A stretch of 64,000 bases of DNA from Aeribacillus composti (lineage in GTDB: Bacteria; Bacillota; Bacilli; Bacillales; Aeribacillaceae), in assembly GCF_007827555.1 (NCBI RefSeq), contig NZ_VISS01000012.1, positions 36,236 through 100,235 of the forward strand. Direction: 5' to 3'. The translations under genes were made by a program, and so were the position numbers. A model generated the notes under the pieces. That model worked only from the letters and a program-made list of their open reading frames with translations. It did not search any database and had not been told where the DNA came from. Within the stretch, counting starts at the first letter, position 1. Every line of letters starts with the position of its first letter. Below, one piece after another: positions 18,974 through 29,316 of this stretch.

Positions 18974-19763
18974 CGGCTTTGTCCCCTTTATTCTTCTGTG
19001 ATCCTTTCTTGCTGTAAGGCTCAAAATAAGAACCAACTTCTAAGTGGATAATCCCTTTTACTTTCGGGTTGAGTTCTTTTACAATCATTGGATATGAACG
19101 CATTTTTTCAGCAAAAGTTTTCATAGAAGCTCTCACTTCATAGCCGTTGTTCATAAATAATGTAATTATGTACGGATCCATTTTTTCCGGCGTATAGTGA
19201 ACCTCAGAAATGGAATTGGAAATGGAATGCGGAAGGTTTGTCAATTGTTCAGTCATGAGATGAGCAAATTCAGCATCGTCAAAACCGAATAAGATCGGAG
19301 CATCAGGCACTTTTACGCTTTTTTGTCCATCTAAAGTTTCCCCGTTTTCCAAAACCGGGTAAAAGGATGATCCATTGGACACGTAGGCTACTCGTTTCAT
19401 TTCTTCAATTTCAATCCGAATGGTGTGAGGGAAAATTTTGACTATGTTCGCACCTTTCACTTCTTTATGTTTTTTCAAGGCTTTGATCGTTTTTTCTTTA
19501 TTAACACTCCAAAAATTCGTCTGTTGATCGATACCGGAAAGCGAAATGATTTCATCGCTGGGAACATTGACATTTCCGCTCACTTCTACGTTTTTCACTT
19601 TGCTTAACGGCGTTTCTAAATAAATAATTAATAAAATAAGCAAGGAGAAGGTGAGAATAAATAGTATAAATCTCCTATTTGCCTTTTGTTTGCGCTGCTG
19701 CTTGAGCTTCGGTATCCGATCCTCGATTGAAACGATTTTTTCTTTTTCCAAGTCTATGTTCAC
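18960..19763 (-). CDS. divIB: Cell-division protein DivIB (FtsQ family)
   Basis: Bitopic divisome protein: cytoplasmic basic region, one membrane helix (about residues 31-50), POTRA domain (VKNVEVSGNVNVPSDEIISLSG, cited as VEVSGNVNVPSDEI) and a beta domain. It forms a complex with FtsL and DivIC at the septum. Length is 267 from a GTG at 19763; the site AGGATGGG is modest. A terminator between murB and divIB suggests part of its expression comes from a nearby promoter, with weak candidates only. Confidence 0.93.
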   Translation of the reverse strand: MNIDLEKEKIVSIEDRIPKLKQQRKQKANRRFILFILTFSLLILLIIYLETPLSKVKNVEVSGNVNVPSDEIISLSGIDQQTNFWSVNKEKTIKALKKHKEVKGANIVKIFPHTIRIEIEEMKRVAYVSNGSSFYPVLENGETLDGQKSVKVPDAPILFGFDDAEFAHLMTEQLTNLPHSISNSISEVHYTPEKMDPYIITLFMNNGYEVRASMKTFAEKMRSYPMIVKELNPKVKGIIHLEVGSYFEPYSKKGSQKNKGDKADEES

Positions 19764-19835
19764 CCCATCCTAGATTCATTGAATCCAGGTTTAATATATA
19801 AGCTTGTCCAAAAGGAGCAAAAAATGTTTAAAGGT

Positions 19836-19866
19836 GAAAAAACGGCAATAGCATGCCGTTTTAAAA
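19836..19866 (-). terminator. Terminator between murB and divIB
   Basis: Minus-strand stem AAAACGGCA / TGCCGTTTT with a 6-base loop, followed by TTTTTTC. It lies in the 160-base gap after murB and would split the long dcw transcript. Confidence 0.75.
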
Positions 19867-19923
19867 AAATCTTGTTGAAATATTATAACATAATGTACAA
19901 GCTGAAAGGGAGAAAGATTTTTC

Positions 19924-20835
19924 CTATTTATTCCTTCCAACAATTTCAACTTCCGTTTCCATTTTGATTTGGAATTGCTCGTAAATCGTCTTTTTTACAA
20001 AATCGATGAGGGCCAGAACATCTGAAGCTGTTGCATTGTCTTCATTGACAATAAAATTCCCGTGCATCTCCGATATTTTTGCGCCTCCGATTTTGTAGCC
20101 TTTTAAGCCGGCTTTTTCAATGAGCTGACCAGCATAATGAGGAAGGGGGTTTCGGAAAATGCTTCCTGCGCAAGGATGGTTCCAAGGTTGTGTTTCACGG
20201 CGATATTCTTTATTTTTTTGCATCGTGGATACGATGCTGTCTCTATCTCCTTTTTTTAATTGAAATACCGCTTCTAAACATATTCCCGGGCGCTTTTTTT
20301 GCAAGATGGAGCTGCGGTATGAAAATTCCATTTCTTTATTGGAAAGCCATTCTAATGTCCCATCTGCAAACAAAATATGCGCCTTTTTGAGAACATTTGA
20401 AATATCCGAGCCGTGCGCACCCGCATTCATATAGACCGCACCGCCTACAGATCCGGGAATGCCGCTGGCAAATTCTAAACCAGACAATCCTTTTCTGCTG
20501 ATCAATGTTGACAGGCTGACTAATGAATAGCCTCCCCCTACTGTGATCTCCTCATCTTGAATGGTTAAATGGCTGATGCCGTTTCCTAATTTAATTACGA
20601 CCCCGGCAATTCCTTCATCTAAAACAAGTAAATTGGATCCTCTCCCTATTACGCGCCAATCTGCATGATGCTTTTTGATGATTTCCATTGTTTTCATTAA
20701 GCCTTCAATGCTTTTTGGCTCGACAAACACATCTGCCGGTCCGCCGACTTTCATCGTTGTATGTTTTTTTAACGGCTCATTCTCAAGCACTTTTCCTACA
20801 TCAGCTCGAATTAACTCTTCCAACAGCTGCTTCAC
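19924..20835 (-). CDS. murB: UDP-N-acetylenolpyruvoylglucosamine reductase MurB
   Basis: FAD enzyme that reduces UDP-GlcNAc-enolpyruvate to UDP-MurNAc with NADPH. FAD-binding motifs [16 protein letters not shown] and [13 protein letters not shown] are present, as is the catalytic serine region [10 protein letters not shown] and the C-terminal [11 protein letters not shown]; this is a type I/II-like enzyme of 304 residues. The GTG at 20835 has GGGGGG six bases upstream; the open frame extends to 20877 into murG, but the homologous N-terminus begins at the GTG (VKQLLEEL). Its start follows the murG stop by 16 bases. Confidence 0.95.
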   Translation of the reverse strand: MKQLLEELIRADVGKVLENEPLKKHTTMKVGGPADVFVEPKSIEGLMKTMEIIKKHHADWRVIGRGSNLLVLDEGIAGVVIKLGNGISHLTIQDEEITVGGGYSLVSLSTLISRKGLSGLEFASGIPGSVGGAVYMNAGAHGSDISNVLKKAHILFADGTLEWLSNKEMEFSYRSSILQKKRPGICLEAVFQLKKGDRDSIVSTMQKNKEYRRETQPWNHPCAGSIFRNPLPHYAGQLIEKAGLKGYKIGGAKISEMHGNFIVNEDNATASDVLALIDFVKKTIYEQFQIKMETEVEIVGRNK

Positions 20836-20851
20836 ATGTATCCCCCCATTT

Positions 20852-21958
20852 TCAAATCTTGTTATTAGCAGCGGCAAGTTCGTTCATGACTTGATAAAGC
20901 CTTTTGGCTGCATCACGAACTCCCAGTTCAAAAGAAGCTTTGCTCATGCTCTTCAACGTTTCCGGATTCAGTAAAATTTGATCGATCAACGTTAACAAAC
21001 GATGCCCTGTTAAATTTTGTTCAAGCAATAAAACGGCAGCGTTTCTTTCACTGAGTGTGCGGGCATTTGCTTCTTGATGATTGGCTGTAACATACGGGCT
21101 TGGAATTAATATGCTTGGAAGACCAAGCGCTGTTATTTCCGCTAAAGTCGTAGCACCTGCTCTTGATACGATTAAATCAACTGCTGCCAGCACATCCGGC
21201 ATTTGGTGGATAAACGGTTTGATAATAATATTTTTCAGCCGGCCGCAATCACCTATTTGTTCCATTATTTGCTTGTAATGAACCTCACCGGTGACATAAA
21301 CAATTTGATACGGCTTTTTCGATAATTCGTCAAGGATGCTGAGGACAGATTCATTAATCGGTCTTGCCCCGCGGCTTCCTCCAAAGATGAGCACGGATTT
21401 TACATTCTCTGTTAAATTTAAAGATGATTTACCTTTTGCCCGATCGCCGCCAATCACTTCCTGCGCGCGAGGATTTCCTGTTAGAACAACTTTTTCTTCC
21501 GGAAAAAATTTTTTGGAGCTTTCAAAAGAAATGGCGACTTTATCAACATATTTTGCTAAAAATTTATTAGTCAAACCAGGCACGCTGTTTTGTTCGTGGA
21601 TGATTGTCGGTATTCCGAGTCTGCTGGCTGCATAAACGACTGGTCCCGAAACATATCCTCCAGTCCCAATTACAACATCCGCCTGAAACTCTTTTAGCAG
21701 CTTTTTGCAGATGGCGAAGCTGTTGAAAAATCGATAAACTGTTTTAACATTATCAAACGACAGCTTTCGTTTAAAACCGCTAATTTTAATCGCTTTAAAC
21801 GGGATCCCTTCCCGTGCCACAATCTCTTTTTCCAGTCCATTTTCCGTCCCTATATATAAAAAATTGGCATGAGGGTCATATTTTTTCACTTCTTTTATGA
21901 AAGCAAGCGCAGGATAAATATGACCGCCGGTTCCTCCTCCACTTACGACAATGTTCAT
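20852..21958 (-). CDS. murG: Lipid II synthase MurG
   Basis: Peripheral membrane glycosyltransferase (GT28) adding GlcNAc to lipid I to give lipid II. The N-terminal glycine loop [16 protein letters not shown], the second loop [11 protein letters not shown] and the UDP-GlcNAc-binding [11 protein letters not shown] and [12 protein letters not shown] are all present. Length is 368, the expected size. The ATG at 21958 has GGGGGGC upstream. It lies between spoVE and murB. Confidence 0.97.
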   Translation of the reverse strand: MNIVVSGGGTGGHIYPALAFIKEVKKYDPHANFLYIGTENGLEKEIVAREGIPFKAIKISGFKRKLSFDNVKTVYRFFNSFAICKKLLKEFQADVVIGTGGYVSGPVVYAASRLGIPTIIHEQNSVPGLTNKFLAKYVDKVAISFESSKKFFPEEKVVLTGNPRAQEVIGGDRAKGKSSLNLTENVKSVLIFGGSRGARPINESVLSILDELSKKPYQIVYVTGEVHYKQIMEQIGDCGRLKNIIIKPFIHQMPDVLAAVDLIVSRAGATTLAEITALGLPSILIPSPYVTANHQEANARTLSERNAAVLLLEQNLTGHRLLTLIDQILLNPETLKSMSKASFELGVRDAAKRLYQVMNELAAANNKI

Positions 21959-22068
21959 TCAAAAAGCCCCCCTGAAATGTTAGAAACTTTTTATAAAACA
22001 GTTAAAAGAGGCTGAGCAAACAAGCCGAAAAGCCCCCTTTTTTTCCATATTTATCCAGATTGGAAAGC

Positions 22069-23169
22069 TTAATATTTTGCATATCGGCTAATATTTAAAA
22101 GCACCCCGATTGCCATCAGCATTAACGTCAGTGACGATCCTCCATAGCTTAAAAACGGAAGGGTGATGCCCGTTACAGGCATTAATCCTGTGACAACCCC
22201 GATATTGATCATCACTTGAATCGCAACCATTGCAACAATGCCGACAGCTAGCAAGCTGCCGAATAAATCAGGCGCGTTCAACGCGATTAAAATTCCCCGC
22301 CAAAGCAAAAGAGAGAATAATAAAAGCACAAGAGAACCGCCTATAAACCCCAATTCTTCCGCAACGATCGCAAAAATAAAATCTGTTTGTGGCTCGGGCA
22401 AATAAAAAAACTTTTGTCTGCTTTGACCCAATCCTAATCCGAAAAGGCCTCCAGGGCCAATTGCATAAAGCGATTGAATAATTTGAAACCCGCTCCCAAG
22501 CGGATCCTCCCATGGATTGAGGAACGAAGTGATCCTTTTCATACGATAAGGAGCTGATAACACAAGAGCGGTAAAACCGAGTGCACCTATCAATCCCAGT
22601 CCGATAAAATGGCTAATTTTCGCTCCTGCTGCAAAGATCATGACGACACATGCTCCCATCATCACCGTTGCTGTTCCTAAATCCGGCTGAAGCATAATGA
22701 TCCCAAATGCTAAAAAGACTAATCCTAAGGACGGGAAAAGCCCTTTTTTAATGGTTGTTACAAATTTTTGATTTTCGGACAAAAATTTAGCCAGAAAGGC
22801 GATCATCGCTAGCTTCATAAACTCAGAAGGCTGAATGGAAAATGCCCCGACACCGATCCAGCTTCTGGAGCCATTTCGTACAACGCCAATTCCAGGAATC
22901 AACACGGCAATCAGCAAAACGAAGCATACGATTAAAAGCACCTTTGCCCACGTTCTCCATGTCCAATAGTCTATATTCATAAAAAAGAACATGGCAACAA
23001 TGCCCAAGGCAGCGAACAGCAGCTGCCGCTTTGCAAAAAAGAATGCATCGTCAAATTTATACGTTGCCCATATGGCGCTTGCGCTATATACCATGATTAA
23101 ACCGATCGAAAGCAGCAAAAATGTGATCAAAATTAAAATGAAATCTGGAGATTTGCTTTTTGTCGACAC
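22069..23169 (-). CDS. spoVE: SEDS-family glycan polymerase SpoVE
   Basis: Ten-helix SEDS protein that polymerises lipid II for spore cortex, in partnership with SpoVD. Diagnostic stretches are IGVGAFSIQPSEFMKLAMI, LQPDLGTATVM, LPEPQTDFIFAI and the C-terminal LPFLSYGGSS. The dcw position and the close fit to SpoVE rather than vegetative FtsW support this call. The GTG at 23169 (VSTKSKSPDFI) gives 367 residues, matching the B. subtilis start; a second GTG at 23178 is within the likely site. It follows murD by about 40 bases. Confidence 0.93.
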   Translation of the reverse strand: MSTKSKSPDFILILITFLLLSIGLIMVYSASAIWATYKFDDAFFFAKRQLLFAALGIVAMFFFMNIDYWTWRTWAKVLLIVCFVLLIAVLIPGIGVVRNGSRSWIGVGAFSIQPSEFMKLAMIAFLAKFLSENQKFVTTIKKGLFPSLGLVFLAFGIIMLQPDLGTATVMMGACVVMIFAAGAKISHFIGLGLIGALGFTALVLSAPYRMKRITSFLNPWEDPLGSGFQIIQSLYAIGPGGLFGLGLGQSRQKFFYLPEPQTDFIFAIVAEELGFIGGSLVLLLFSLLLWRGILIALNAPDLFGSLLAVGIVAMVAIQVMINIGVVTGLMPVTGITLPFLSYGGSSLTLMLMAIGVLLNISRYAKY

Positions 23170-23210
23170 GCCGAACACCCCATCTTTTTTAAGCTTAAGG
23201 GTACGAGCCC

Positions 23211-24566
23211 TTATTTTAGCTTATGCACGGCGTTTATGAAAATGTCTCCTCTCTCTTCGAATGTTTTATATTGATCCCAGCTTGCACAGGCCGGAGAGAG
23301 CAAAATGACATCACCTATATCCGATATGCGAAACGCCGCAAAGACTGCTTGTTCCACATTATCGACATGTTCTATCAGTTCTATTCCAGCCTTCTTTGCA
23401 GCCTTCTTTATTTTTGGGGCAGTTTGTCCAAAGGTGATGACTGCTTTCACATGTTTGAGATACGGGATTAATTCATCAAATTCATTCCCCCGGTCAAGCC
23501 CTCCGGCCAGCAATACAACAGGGGATGAAAAAGCTTCGAGAGCCTTTGTTGTTGCCAAAATATTCGTGGCCTTCGAATCGTTATAAAATTTTCTTCCTGA
23601 AACTTCGCCAACATATTGCAGGCGATGCTTTACACCTGAAAACGATGCCAGCACCTTTTGAATCGCTTTGTTTCCAACATTTTTCGCCTTTACTGCACAA
23701 ATAGCGGCCAAAATATTTTCTAAGTTATGCTTGCCGACAAGAGCGATATCTTTTATATCAATAATTTTTTCACCATCATACCAAATGGATTCATTTTGGA
23801 TATAAGCACCATTTGATACTTCCTTATTGGTTGAAAAATAAATTTTCTTTCCGTTTGACAGTTCGGACAGACGCACAACATCTTGATCATCCGAATTGAT
23901 AACCGCAACCGATTGGTCATCTTGGTTTGAAAAAATTTTCCCTTTCGCTTGCATATAATTTTCGCGAGTTCCATGATAGTCTAGATGGGCATTAAAAATA
24001 TTTAACAAGACCGCGACTGAAGGTTTAAAATGAATGGTTCCTAAAAGCTGAAACGAGGATACCTCCATAACTACAATTTGTTCCTTTGTCGCTTCCTGTA
24101 CAACTTCACAAGCCACATTTCCGATATTTCCTGCCAGCAGCGGCTGTTTTCCATCTGCCTTCAGCATTTCGTATATTAAAGTTGTCGTCGTCGTTTTTCC
24201 ATTCGATCCAGTTATCGCAATAATTTCCGCTTCAGAAATTTGATACGCAAGCTCGACTTCGGTTATAATGGGAATATTTTGGCTCGCTGCTTTTTGTACG
24301 ATTGGGTTTGTGTATGGAATGCCTGGATTTTTTACAACAATATCAATATTATGCTCCTCGAGCAATTGTTCCGGATGTTCTCCTAAAATAAGTTTGATCC
24401 CTAAACTTTCAAGTTCTTTTACATCATCATTTGCTTCGTATGGTTTCATGTCGTTTACGGTAACACGAGCACCTAGTTTATGCAATAATTTAGCGGCTCT
24501 CAAGCCGCTTTTCGCCAAACCTAATACGAGAACGTTTTGATCGACATACATTTGTACATTTTTCAA
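23211..24566 (-). CDS. murD: UDP-MurNAc-L-alanine:D-glutamate ligase MurD
   Basis: Cytoplasmic ATP-dependent ligase adding D-glutamate to UDP-MurNAc-L-Ala. The N-terminal Rossmann loop VLVLGLAKSGLRAA, the ATP loop ITGSNGKTTTTTL (118-130) and the C-terminal domain (GVKHRLQYVGEVSGRKFYND, cited as KFYNDSKATN) are present. Length is 451, the same as the family standard. The start is a TTG at 24566 with GAGGTG nine bases upstream. It begins one base after the mraY stop, so the two are probably coupled. Confidence 0.96.
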   Translation of the reverse strand: MKNVQMYVDQNVLVLGLAKSGLRAAKLLHKLGARVTVNDMKPYEANDDVKELESLGIKLILGEHPEQLLEEHNIDIVVKNPGIPYTNPIVQKAASQNIPIITEVELAYQISEAEIIAITGSNGKTTTTTLIYEMLKADGKQPLLAGNIGNVACEVVQEATKEQIVVMEVSSFQLLGTIHFKPSVAVLLNIFNAHLDYHGTRENYMQAKGKIFSNQDDQSVAVINSDDQDVVRLSELSNGKKIYFSTNKEVSNGAYIQNESIWYDGEKIIDIKDIALVGKHNLENILAAICAVKAKNVGNKAIQKVLASFSGVKHRLQYVGEVSGRKFYNDSKATNILATTKALEAFSSPVVLLAGGLDRGNEFDELIPYLKHVKAVITFGQTAPKIKKAAKKAGIELIEHVDNVEQAVFAAFRISDIGDVILLSPACASWDQYKTFEERGDIFINAVHKLK

Positions 24567-25541
24567 TTATAACCACACCTCGATGATAATTCCTAGTATT
24601 GCAAAAAGCAAACCCATCGCCCAGAATGTCACGACGACTTTCCATTCCGACCATCCGTTTAATTCATAGTGATGATGGAGCGGGCTCATTTTAAACACTC
24701 TTTTTCCAGTCATTTTAAAGGAAATTACTTGAATAATGACTGATAATGTTTCAATAACAAACACGCCGCCAATCACTATAAGCAAAATTTCTAATTTTGT
24801 CAAAATGGCTACAGCGACAATCGCTCCTCCTAAAGCCAATGAGCCAGTATCTCCCATGAACACTTTTGCAGGGTGAGCGTTGAACACTAAAAAGCCTAAT
24901 ACGGAACCGACCACTGCAACACTAAAGATGGCGATATCATATTGACTATTGTTCCATGCCAATACAGCAAATGCTCCGAAAGCAATTGCAGCGCAGCCGG
25001 ATAACAATCCATCGAGACCGTCGGTCAAATTGACGGCATTTGAGCCGCCTACAAGCATAAACAAAATAAGAACGGGGTAGAGCCAGCCAAGATCAAAAGA
25101 AAGTTCCGTCCCCGGCAATCGAATTTCTGTAGAGAACTCAAATTGATTTAAAACAAAATAAAAAATAACCGCAACAATGATTTGACCGATTAATTTTTGT
25201 TTTGAAGTCAGACCGAGATTTCTTTTTAACACCACTTTAATCATATCGTCTAAAAATCCGAGGAGTCCGTAACCGATCGTTACAAACAACAGCAAAAACG
25301 TTTCGATCCCCGGTTTCGAAAATTTATTGGTCATGACAATAGTGGTGATAATGATGGATAACATAATCATGACTCCGCCCATCGTCGGAGTTCCGGATTT
25401 TTTTTGGTGGGATTTTGGTCCTTCATCCCGAATACTTTGGCCAAATTTCAGCCTTCTTAAAAATGGAATAAAAATGGGAGAAAGTAATACACTGATTAAA
25501 AAGCCCATTAAGATGGTAAAAAGCACGACTTGTTCTAGCAT
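24567..25541 (-). CDS. mraY: Phospho-MurNAc-pentapeptide transferase MraY
   Basis: Polytopic membrane enzyme that makes lipid I from UDP-MurNAc-pentapeptide and undecaprenyl phosphate. Catalytic aspartates lie in [10 protein letters not shown] (about residues 96-105) and NLTDGLDGL, with the histidine-rich loop [12 protein letters not shown] near 287. Ten hydrophobic helices are visible. Length is 324. The ATG at 25541 has GGGAGGAGG upstream and overlaps the stop of a small upstream frame. Confidence 0.97.
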   Translation of the reverse strand: MLEQVVLFTILMGFLISVLLSPIFIPFLRRLKFGQSIRDEGPKSHQKKSGTPTMGGVMIMLSIIITTIVMTNKFSKPGIETFLLLFVTIGYGLLGFLDDMIKVVLKRNLGLTSKQKLIGQIIVAVIFYFVLNQFEFSTEIRLPGTELSFDLGWLYPVLILFMLVGGSNAVNLTDGLDGLLSGCAAIAFGAFAVLAWNNSQYDIAIFSVAVVGSVLGFLVFNAHPAKVFMGDTGSLALGGAIVAVAILTKLEILLIVIGGVFVIETLSVIIQVISFKMTGKRVFKMSPLHHHYELNGWSEWKVVVTFWAMGLLFAILGIIIEVWL

Positions 25542-25621
25542 TTATACTTCCTCCTCCCACCAAAACCAACATTTGCCTTTATATCCATATGATTATTGAT
25601 GTTAAACCATTCCAATTTCAT
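25535..25621 (-). CDS. Possible 28-residue ORF between murE and mraY
   Basis: A short frame beginning [15 protein letters not shown] and ending KYKC. The ATG at 25621 has AGAGG seven bases upstream, and its TAG stop overlaps the first codons of mraY (ATGCTAG), the usual arrangement for translational coupling. I do not recognise the peptide. It could be a leader peptide or chance; conservation in relatives would decide. Confidence 0.3.
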   Translation of the reverse strand: MKLEWFNINNHMDIKANVGFGGRRKYKC

Positions 25622-25643
25622 AACAAATCCTCTTCCTGCTTGA

Positions 25644-27122
25644 TTATTTATTCTCTTTCAATTGAATAGCGCGAATAGCCACTTTTCGATCATCGAAGTC
25701 AAATTTTTTGTCCCCGATTTGTTGATATGTTTCATGGCCTTTTCCTGCAATGACGACGACATCTCCTTCTTCTGCATTGCTGATTGCAAATTGGATGGCT
25801 TCCTCTCGATCGACAATTGAATGAAAAGGTTCTCCGTCGACACCAGCTGTCATATCTTTTAATATTTGATGCGGATCTTCATTTCTAGGGTTGTCGGAAG
25901 TAAAAATTGGAATGTCAGCCCACTGAACAGCAATTTTCGCCATAAGCGGACGCTTCGTTCGATCGCGGTCTCCTCCGCAGCCAACGACTAAAATGACTTT
26001 CTTTTTGGCAAGCTCCTTCACCGTTTTCAATAAATTGTCCAAGCTGTCTGGTGTGTGTGCATAGTCAATAATGACGGAAAAATTTTGTCCGCAATCTACT
26101 AACTCAAATCGGCCGCGCACACCTTCCATCGATTCGACCGCTTCGATGATCTTCTCGATCTCAACTCCTGAAACTAAAGAAGCCGCAATAGCAGCAAGAA
26201 CATTATAAACGCTGAATTTCCCGACTAATTTCATTTGTACAGAAAATGTACCTTCAGGAGTAACGAGGAGAAAAGAAGTCCCGCTTGCATTCATTTTCAA
26301 ATCTTTCGCCATAATCTCACATTCGTTTTCAATTCCATATGTAACGATATGGGAAGAAGTCATATGTCTGTAATAGTCAGAGGCTGGATCATCACCATTC
26401 AATATAGAAAATTTTGGATGATTATGATCATATTTATTTCCGAGCTGAGCAAACAATAATCCTTTCGCATTTCGATATTCTTCCATTGTTTGGTGATAGT
26501 CTAAATGGTCTTGGGTGAGATTCGTAAATACTGCAACATCAAAATCACAACCGTGGACTCGTCCCATATGCAGCGCATGAGAGGAAACCTCCATACTGAC
26601 GTGGGTCACGTTCTCCTCGATCATCTTTTTAAATGTTTTTTGCAGGGTTAAGCTGTCAGGCGTTGTATTTTTTACTTCGTATTGTTGATCATTTATTTTT
26701 GTATACATTGTTCCGATTAAACCGGTTTTATAGCCGGCATTGCGAAAAATATGATCAATCAGATGAGTCGTAGTCGTTTTTCCGTTCGTGCCCGTGACAC
26801 CGATGAGGTGAAGCTTATGTGTTGGCTGGTCATAAAAATAATCAGCAAGCACAGCCATTGCCCGTTTTGTATCATTTACGACAATTACCGGGATATCACC
26901 CGGCAGATCGTTCAGCGGTTTTTCTGATAACAGAGCGGCCGCGCCTTTTTTTACAGCTTCTAAAGCAAACTCATGACCGTCTACCGTAAAGCCTTTGATG
27001 CAAATAAATAAGCTTCCTTCCTTCACAGCACGCGAATCCATTTCCAATGAAGTAATCTCAGGATTCCCATTACCATAACGTTTATAATGATGTAGAGCAG
27101 TGAGAATTGCATCTAATTTCAT
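25644..27122 (-). CDS. murE: UDP-MurNAc-tripeptide synthetase MurE
   Basis: ATP-dependent ligase adding the third stem-peptide residue. The ATP loop [13 protein letters not shown] is at residues 108-120; the carbamylated-lysine region and the C-terminal DNPRNEDP motif (about residue 408) are intact. DNPR is the signature for meso-diaminopimelate rather than lysine, so the wall is of the A2pm type. Length is 492. The ATG at 27122 has AAAGGAT upstream. It lies between spoVD and mraY. Confidence 0.96.
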   Translation of the reverse strand: MKLDAILTALHHYKRYGNGNPEITSLEMDSRAVKEGSLFICIKGFTVDGHEFALEAVKKGAAALLSEKPLNDLPGDIPVIVVNDTKRAMAVLADYFYDQPTHKLHLIGVTGTNGKTTTTHLIDHIFRNAGYKTGLIGTMYTKINDQQYEVKNTTPDSLTLQKTFKKMIEENVTHVSMEVSSHALHMGRVHGCDFDVAVFTNLTQDHLDYHQTMEEYRNAKGLLFAQLGNKYDHNHPKFSILNGDDPASDYYRHMTSSHIVTYGIENECEIMAKDLKMNASGTSFLLVTPEGTFSVQMKLVGKFSVYNVLAAIAASLVSGVEIEKIIEAVESMEGVRGRFELVDCGQNFSVIIDYAHTPDSLDNLLKTVKELAKKKVILVVGCGGDRDRTKRPLMAKIAVQWADIPIFTSDNPRNEDPHQILKDMTAGVDGEPFHSIVDREEAIQFAISNAEEGDVVVIAGKGHETYQQIGDKKFDFDDRKVAIRAIQLKENK

Positions 27123-27184
27123 AACGATAATCCTTTCTCAAAAAAACATTCTCCATTATTTTATCTTAGCTTAAAATGAGCGAC

Positions 27185-27226
27185 AAGGGCTTTTCAAAAG
27201 CAGTTGTTTCAAAAAGCCCTTTTTTA
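27185..27226. other. Inverted repeat between spoVD and murE
   Basis: Stem AAGGGCTTTT / AAAAGCCCTT with a ~16-base interior. The T run lies only on the plus strand, where no transcript is known; on the minus strand the stem is followed by GTCGC. It may be an RNA-stability or processing element, or a weak terminator in the reverse direction. Confidence 0.4.
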
Positions 27227-27231
27227 GAAAA

Positions 27232-29169
27232 TTATTCGTCTGCTGCCGCCTCGTCTCCTAATAAAATTCGTACAGTAGATCCTTCTTTTACCTTTACGCC
27301 TGCTTTTGGCGATTGTTGAACGACTACCTTGCCGTCGCCGTTTACATCAAGTTTTAAATTCACAAGCTGTTCAGCGAGCTCCTGTTTTGTGAGTCCTAAA
27401 ACGTCCGGTACTGTGACGAACTTTTCATCCAGCCAAGTTTCCTTTTTTTCCATTTGCTTCGTTCTAGGCTTCACACCGAGCTGTCGGAGACTGTCTTTTA
27501 TGATTGTTCCTACAATTGGCGCGGCAACTACACCGCCAAATTGCACCGTTCCCTTTGGATTATCAACGGCGACATAAACAACTATTTGAGGGTTGTCTGC
27601 AGGTGCAAAACCAATAAACGATACAATATGATTATTTGTCAAATATCCTCCGCCGGGAGCAGCTTTTTGCGCAGTCCCCGTTTTTCCTCCTACCCGATAC
27701 CCTTCAACAAACGCTCCTCTTCCTGTACCTTTTGCAACAACACTTTCAAGAGCAGCGCGAATTTGTTTGGATGTTTCCTCGGAAATAACGCGTCTTTTCG
27801 CCTCAGGAGTCTTTCTTGATACAACATCTCCCGTATCCGGGTCAATCCATTCTTTTGCGATATTCGGTGTATATAAAACACCGCCGTTGATCGCGGCTGA
27901 AACAGCGGCCACTTGCTGGATCGGCGTTACAGAGACCCCTTGGCCGAACGCTGTGGTCGCAAGCTCGACAGGTCCAACCTGACTTTCTTGAAATAGAATG
28001 CCGCTTCCTTCACCTGCTAAATCAATCCCCGTTTTTTCACCAAAGCCAAATTTTTTAATATATTCAAACAAAGTCGATGTTCCCAGCCTTTGTCCAAGTT
28101 CAACAAATCCCGGGTTGCATGAATTTTGAACAACTTCAAGAAACGTCTGATCCCCATGTCCGCCTTTTTTCCAACATCTTAATGTCGCACCGGCAACTTT
28201 TACATAACCCGGGTCGTAAAAATGCTCTCTATAAAGATCAACCTTCTTTTCTTCAAGAGCGGCTGCTAACGTGATAATTTTAAATGTTGATCCAGGTTCA
28301 TACGTGCTCCAGATCGGCAAATTTCGGTTATAAACTTTCGGATCGACATGCTGATATTTTGTCGGATCAAATGTCGGTCTTGATGCCATGCCTAAAATTT
28401 CTCCGTTGTTCGGATTCATGGCAATGGCAATTATTCCGTCCGGATTGTATTTCGATTCGGCAATGTCCAATTCCCTTTCGATGATCGATTGAATTTTTGC
28501 ATCAATCGTCAGCTTTAAATTCAAGCCGTCCACAGGAGGCATATATTCCTCCACTTCATTTGGCATTCTTTTTCCTTTAGCATCAGAATAAAATTTAACA
28601 TATCCTTTTTGGCCTTTCAATTGCCGATCATAATATAATTCAAGTCCGCTTAGCCCTTGGTTGTCGATCCCTGTAAAGCCTAAAACGTGCGCTAAAAGGC
28701 TGTTAAACGGATAATATCTTTTAGAATCTTCGGCAATGTAAACGCCTTTTAAATTTAAACTGCGTATTTCTTGCGCTTTTTCGTCAGATATTTTCCGCCC
28801 TTCAGGATGAACACGGACAATCATTTCTTTTTTCGTTACGTATTGATAAGCTTTTTCCGTCGGCATATTTAAGACAGAAGCAAGCTTTTGAGCCGTTTCA
28901 GCTGGATTTTCGACCTGACGGGGAATGATAAATACGCTCGGGGCACTGACATTTGTCGCAAGCTTCTCCCCATTTCTGTCCACGATTTCTCCCCGCTTTG
29001 GTTCAAAAGGAATATTTCTGCTCCATAAATCCTTAGCAAGAGAAGTTAATTGCCCGCCTAACACAAATTGGACATATCCTAGTCTTACTTCGATCACGGC
29101 GAAAATCAAAAAACCTGCCAATAGAACGAAAACGAGCCGTTTTCTTACTGTTACATTTGAAACGCGCAT
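27232..29169 (-). CDS. spoVD: Sporulation-specific penicillin-binding protein SpoVD
   Basis: Class B transpeptidase for spore cortex peptidoglycan, partner of SpoVE. It has an N-terminal membrane helix (about 10-32), a PBP dimerisation domain (about 55-215), the transpeptidase domain with STFK (Ser294), SCN and KTGTAQ, and one C-terminal PASTA domain (about 580-640). The ATG at 29169 (MRVSNVTVRKRL) matches the family start and gives 645 residues, with GAGGGGAG about 11 bases upstream; a frame to 29190 is unsupported. It lies between pbpB and murE. Confidence 0.95.
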   Translation of the reverse strand: MRVSNVTVRKRLVFVLLAGFLIFAVIEVRLGYVQFVLGGQLTSLAKDLWSRNIPFEPKRGEIVDRNGEKLATNVSAPSVFIIPRQVENPAETAQKLASVLNMPTEKAYQYVTKKEMIVRVHPEGRKISDEKAQEIRSLNLKGVYIAEDSKRYYPFNSLLAHVLGFTGIDNQGLSGLELYYDRQLKGQKGYVKFYSDAKGKRMPNEVEEYMPPVDGLNLKLTIDAKIQSIIERELDIAESKYNPDGIIAIAMNPNNGEILGMASRPTFDPTKYQHVDPKVYNRNLPIWSTYEPGSTFKIITLAAALEEKKVDLYREHFYDPGYVKVAGATLRCWKKGGHGDQTFLEVVQNSCNPGFVELGQRLGTSTLFEYIKKFGFGEKTGIDLAGEGSGILFQESQVGPVELATTAFGQGVSVTPIQQVAAVSAAINGGVLYTPNIAKEWIDPDTGDVVSRKTPEAKRRVISEETSKQIRAALESVVAKGTGRGAFVEGYRVGGKTGTAQKAAPGGGYLTNNHIVSFIGFAPADNPQIVVYVAVDNPKGTVQFGGVVAAPIVGTIIKDSLRQLGVKPRTKQMEKKETWLDEKFVTVPDVLGLTKQELAEQLVNLKLDVNGDGKVVVQQSPKAGVKVKEGSTVRILLGDEAAADE

Positions 29170-29242
29170 ATATACGATAACTCCCCTCATGTAGGTTCGC
29201 TATCAAAATATATGCCTCGTCCATTTAATATAGAACAAGCTT

Positions 29243-29303
29243 CAAGCGGAAGCAGGCGCCCGCTTGCCGAACCGTTCCCAGATACATTTTTTTAAAAGCG
29301 GGC
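29243..29303 (-). other. Alternative hairpins between pbpB and spoVD
   Basis: On the minus strand GCCCGCTT (29296-29303) can pair with AAGCGGGC (29258-29265), or CAAGCGG (29260-29266) can pair with the later CCGCTTG (29243-29249). The shared arm makes the two stems mutually exclusive. Neither ends in a T run. Confidence 0.45.
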
Positions 29304-29316
29304 TCCTATTGTGGTA

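Noticed and set aside
27185..27221. Spore- or dcw-operon terminator between spoVD and murE
   Set aside because: The T run is on the plus strand only; on the transcribed strand no T run follows, so it is recorded only as an inverted repeat.
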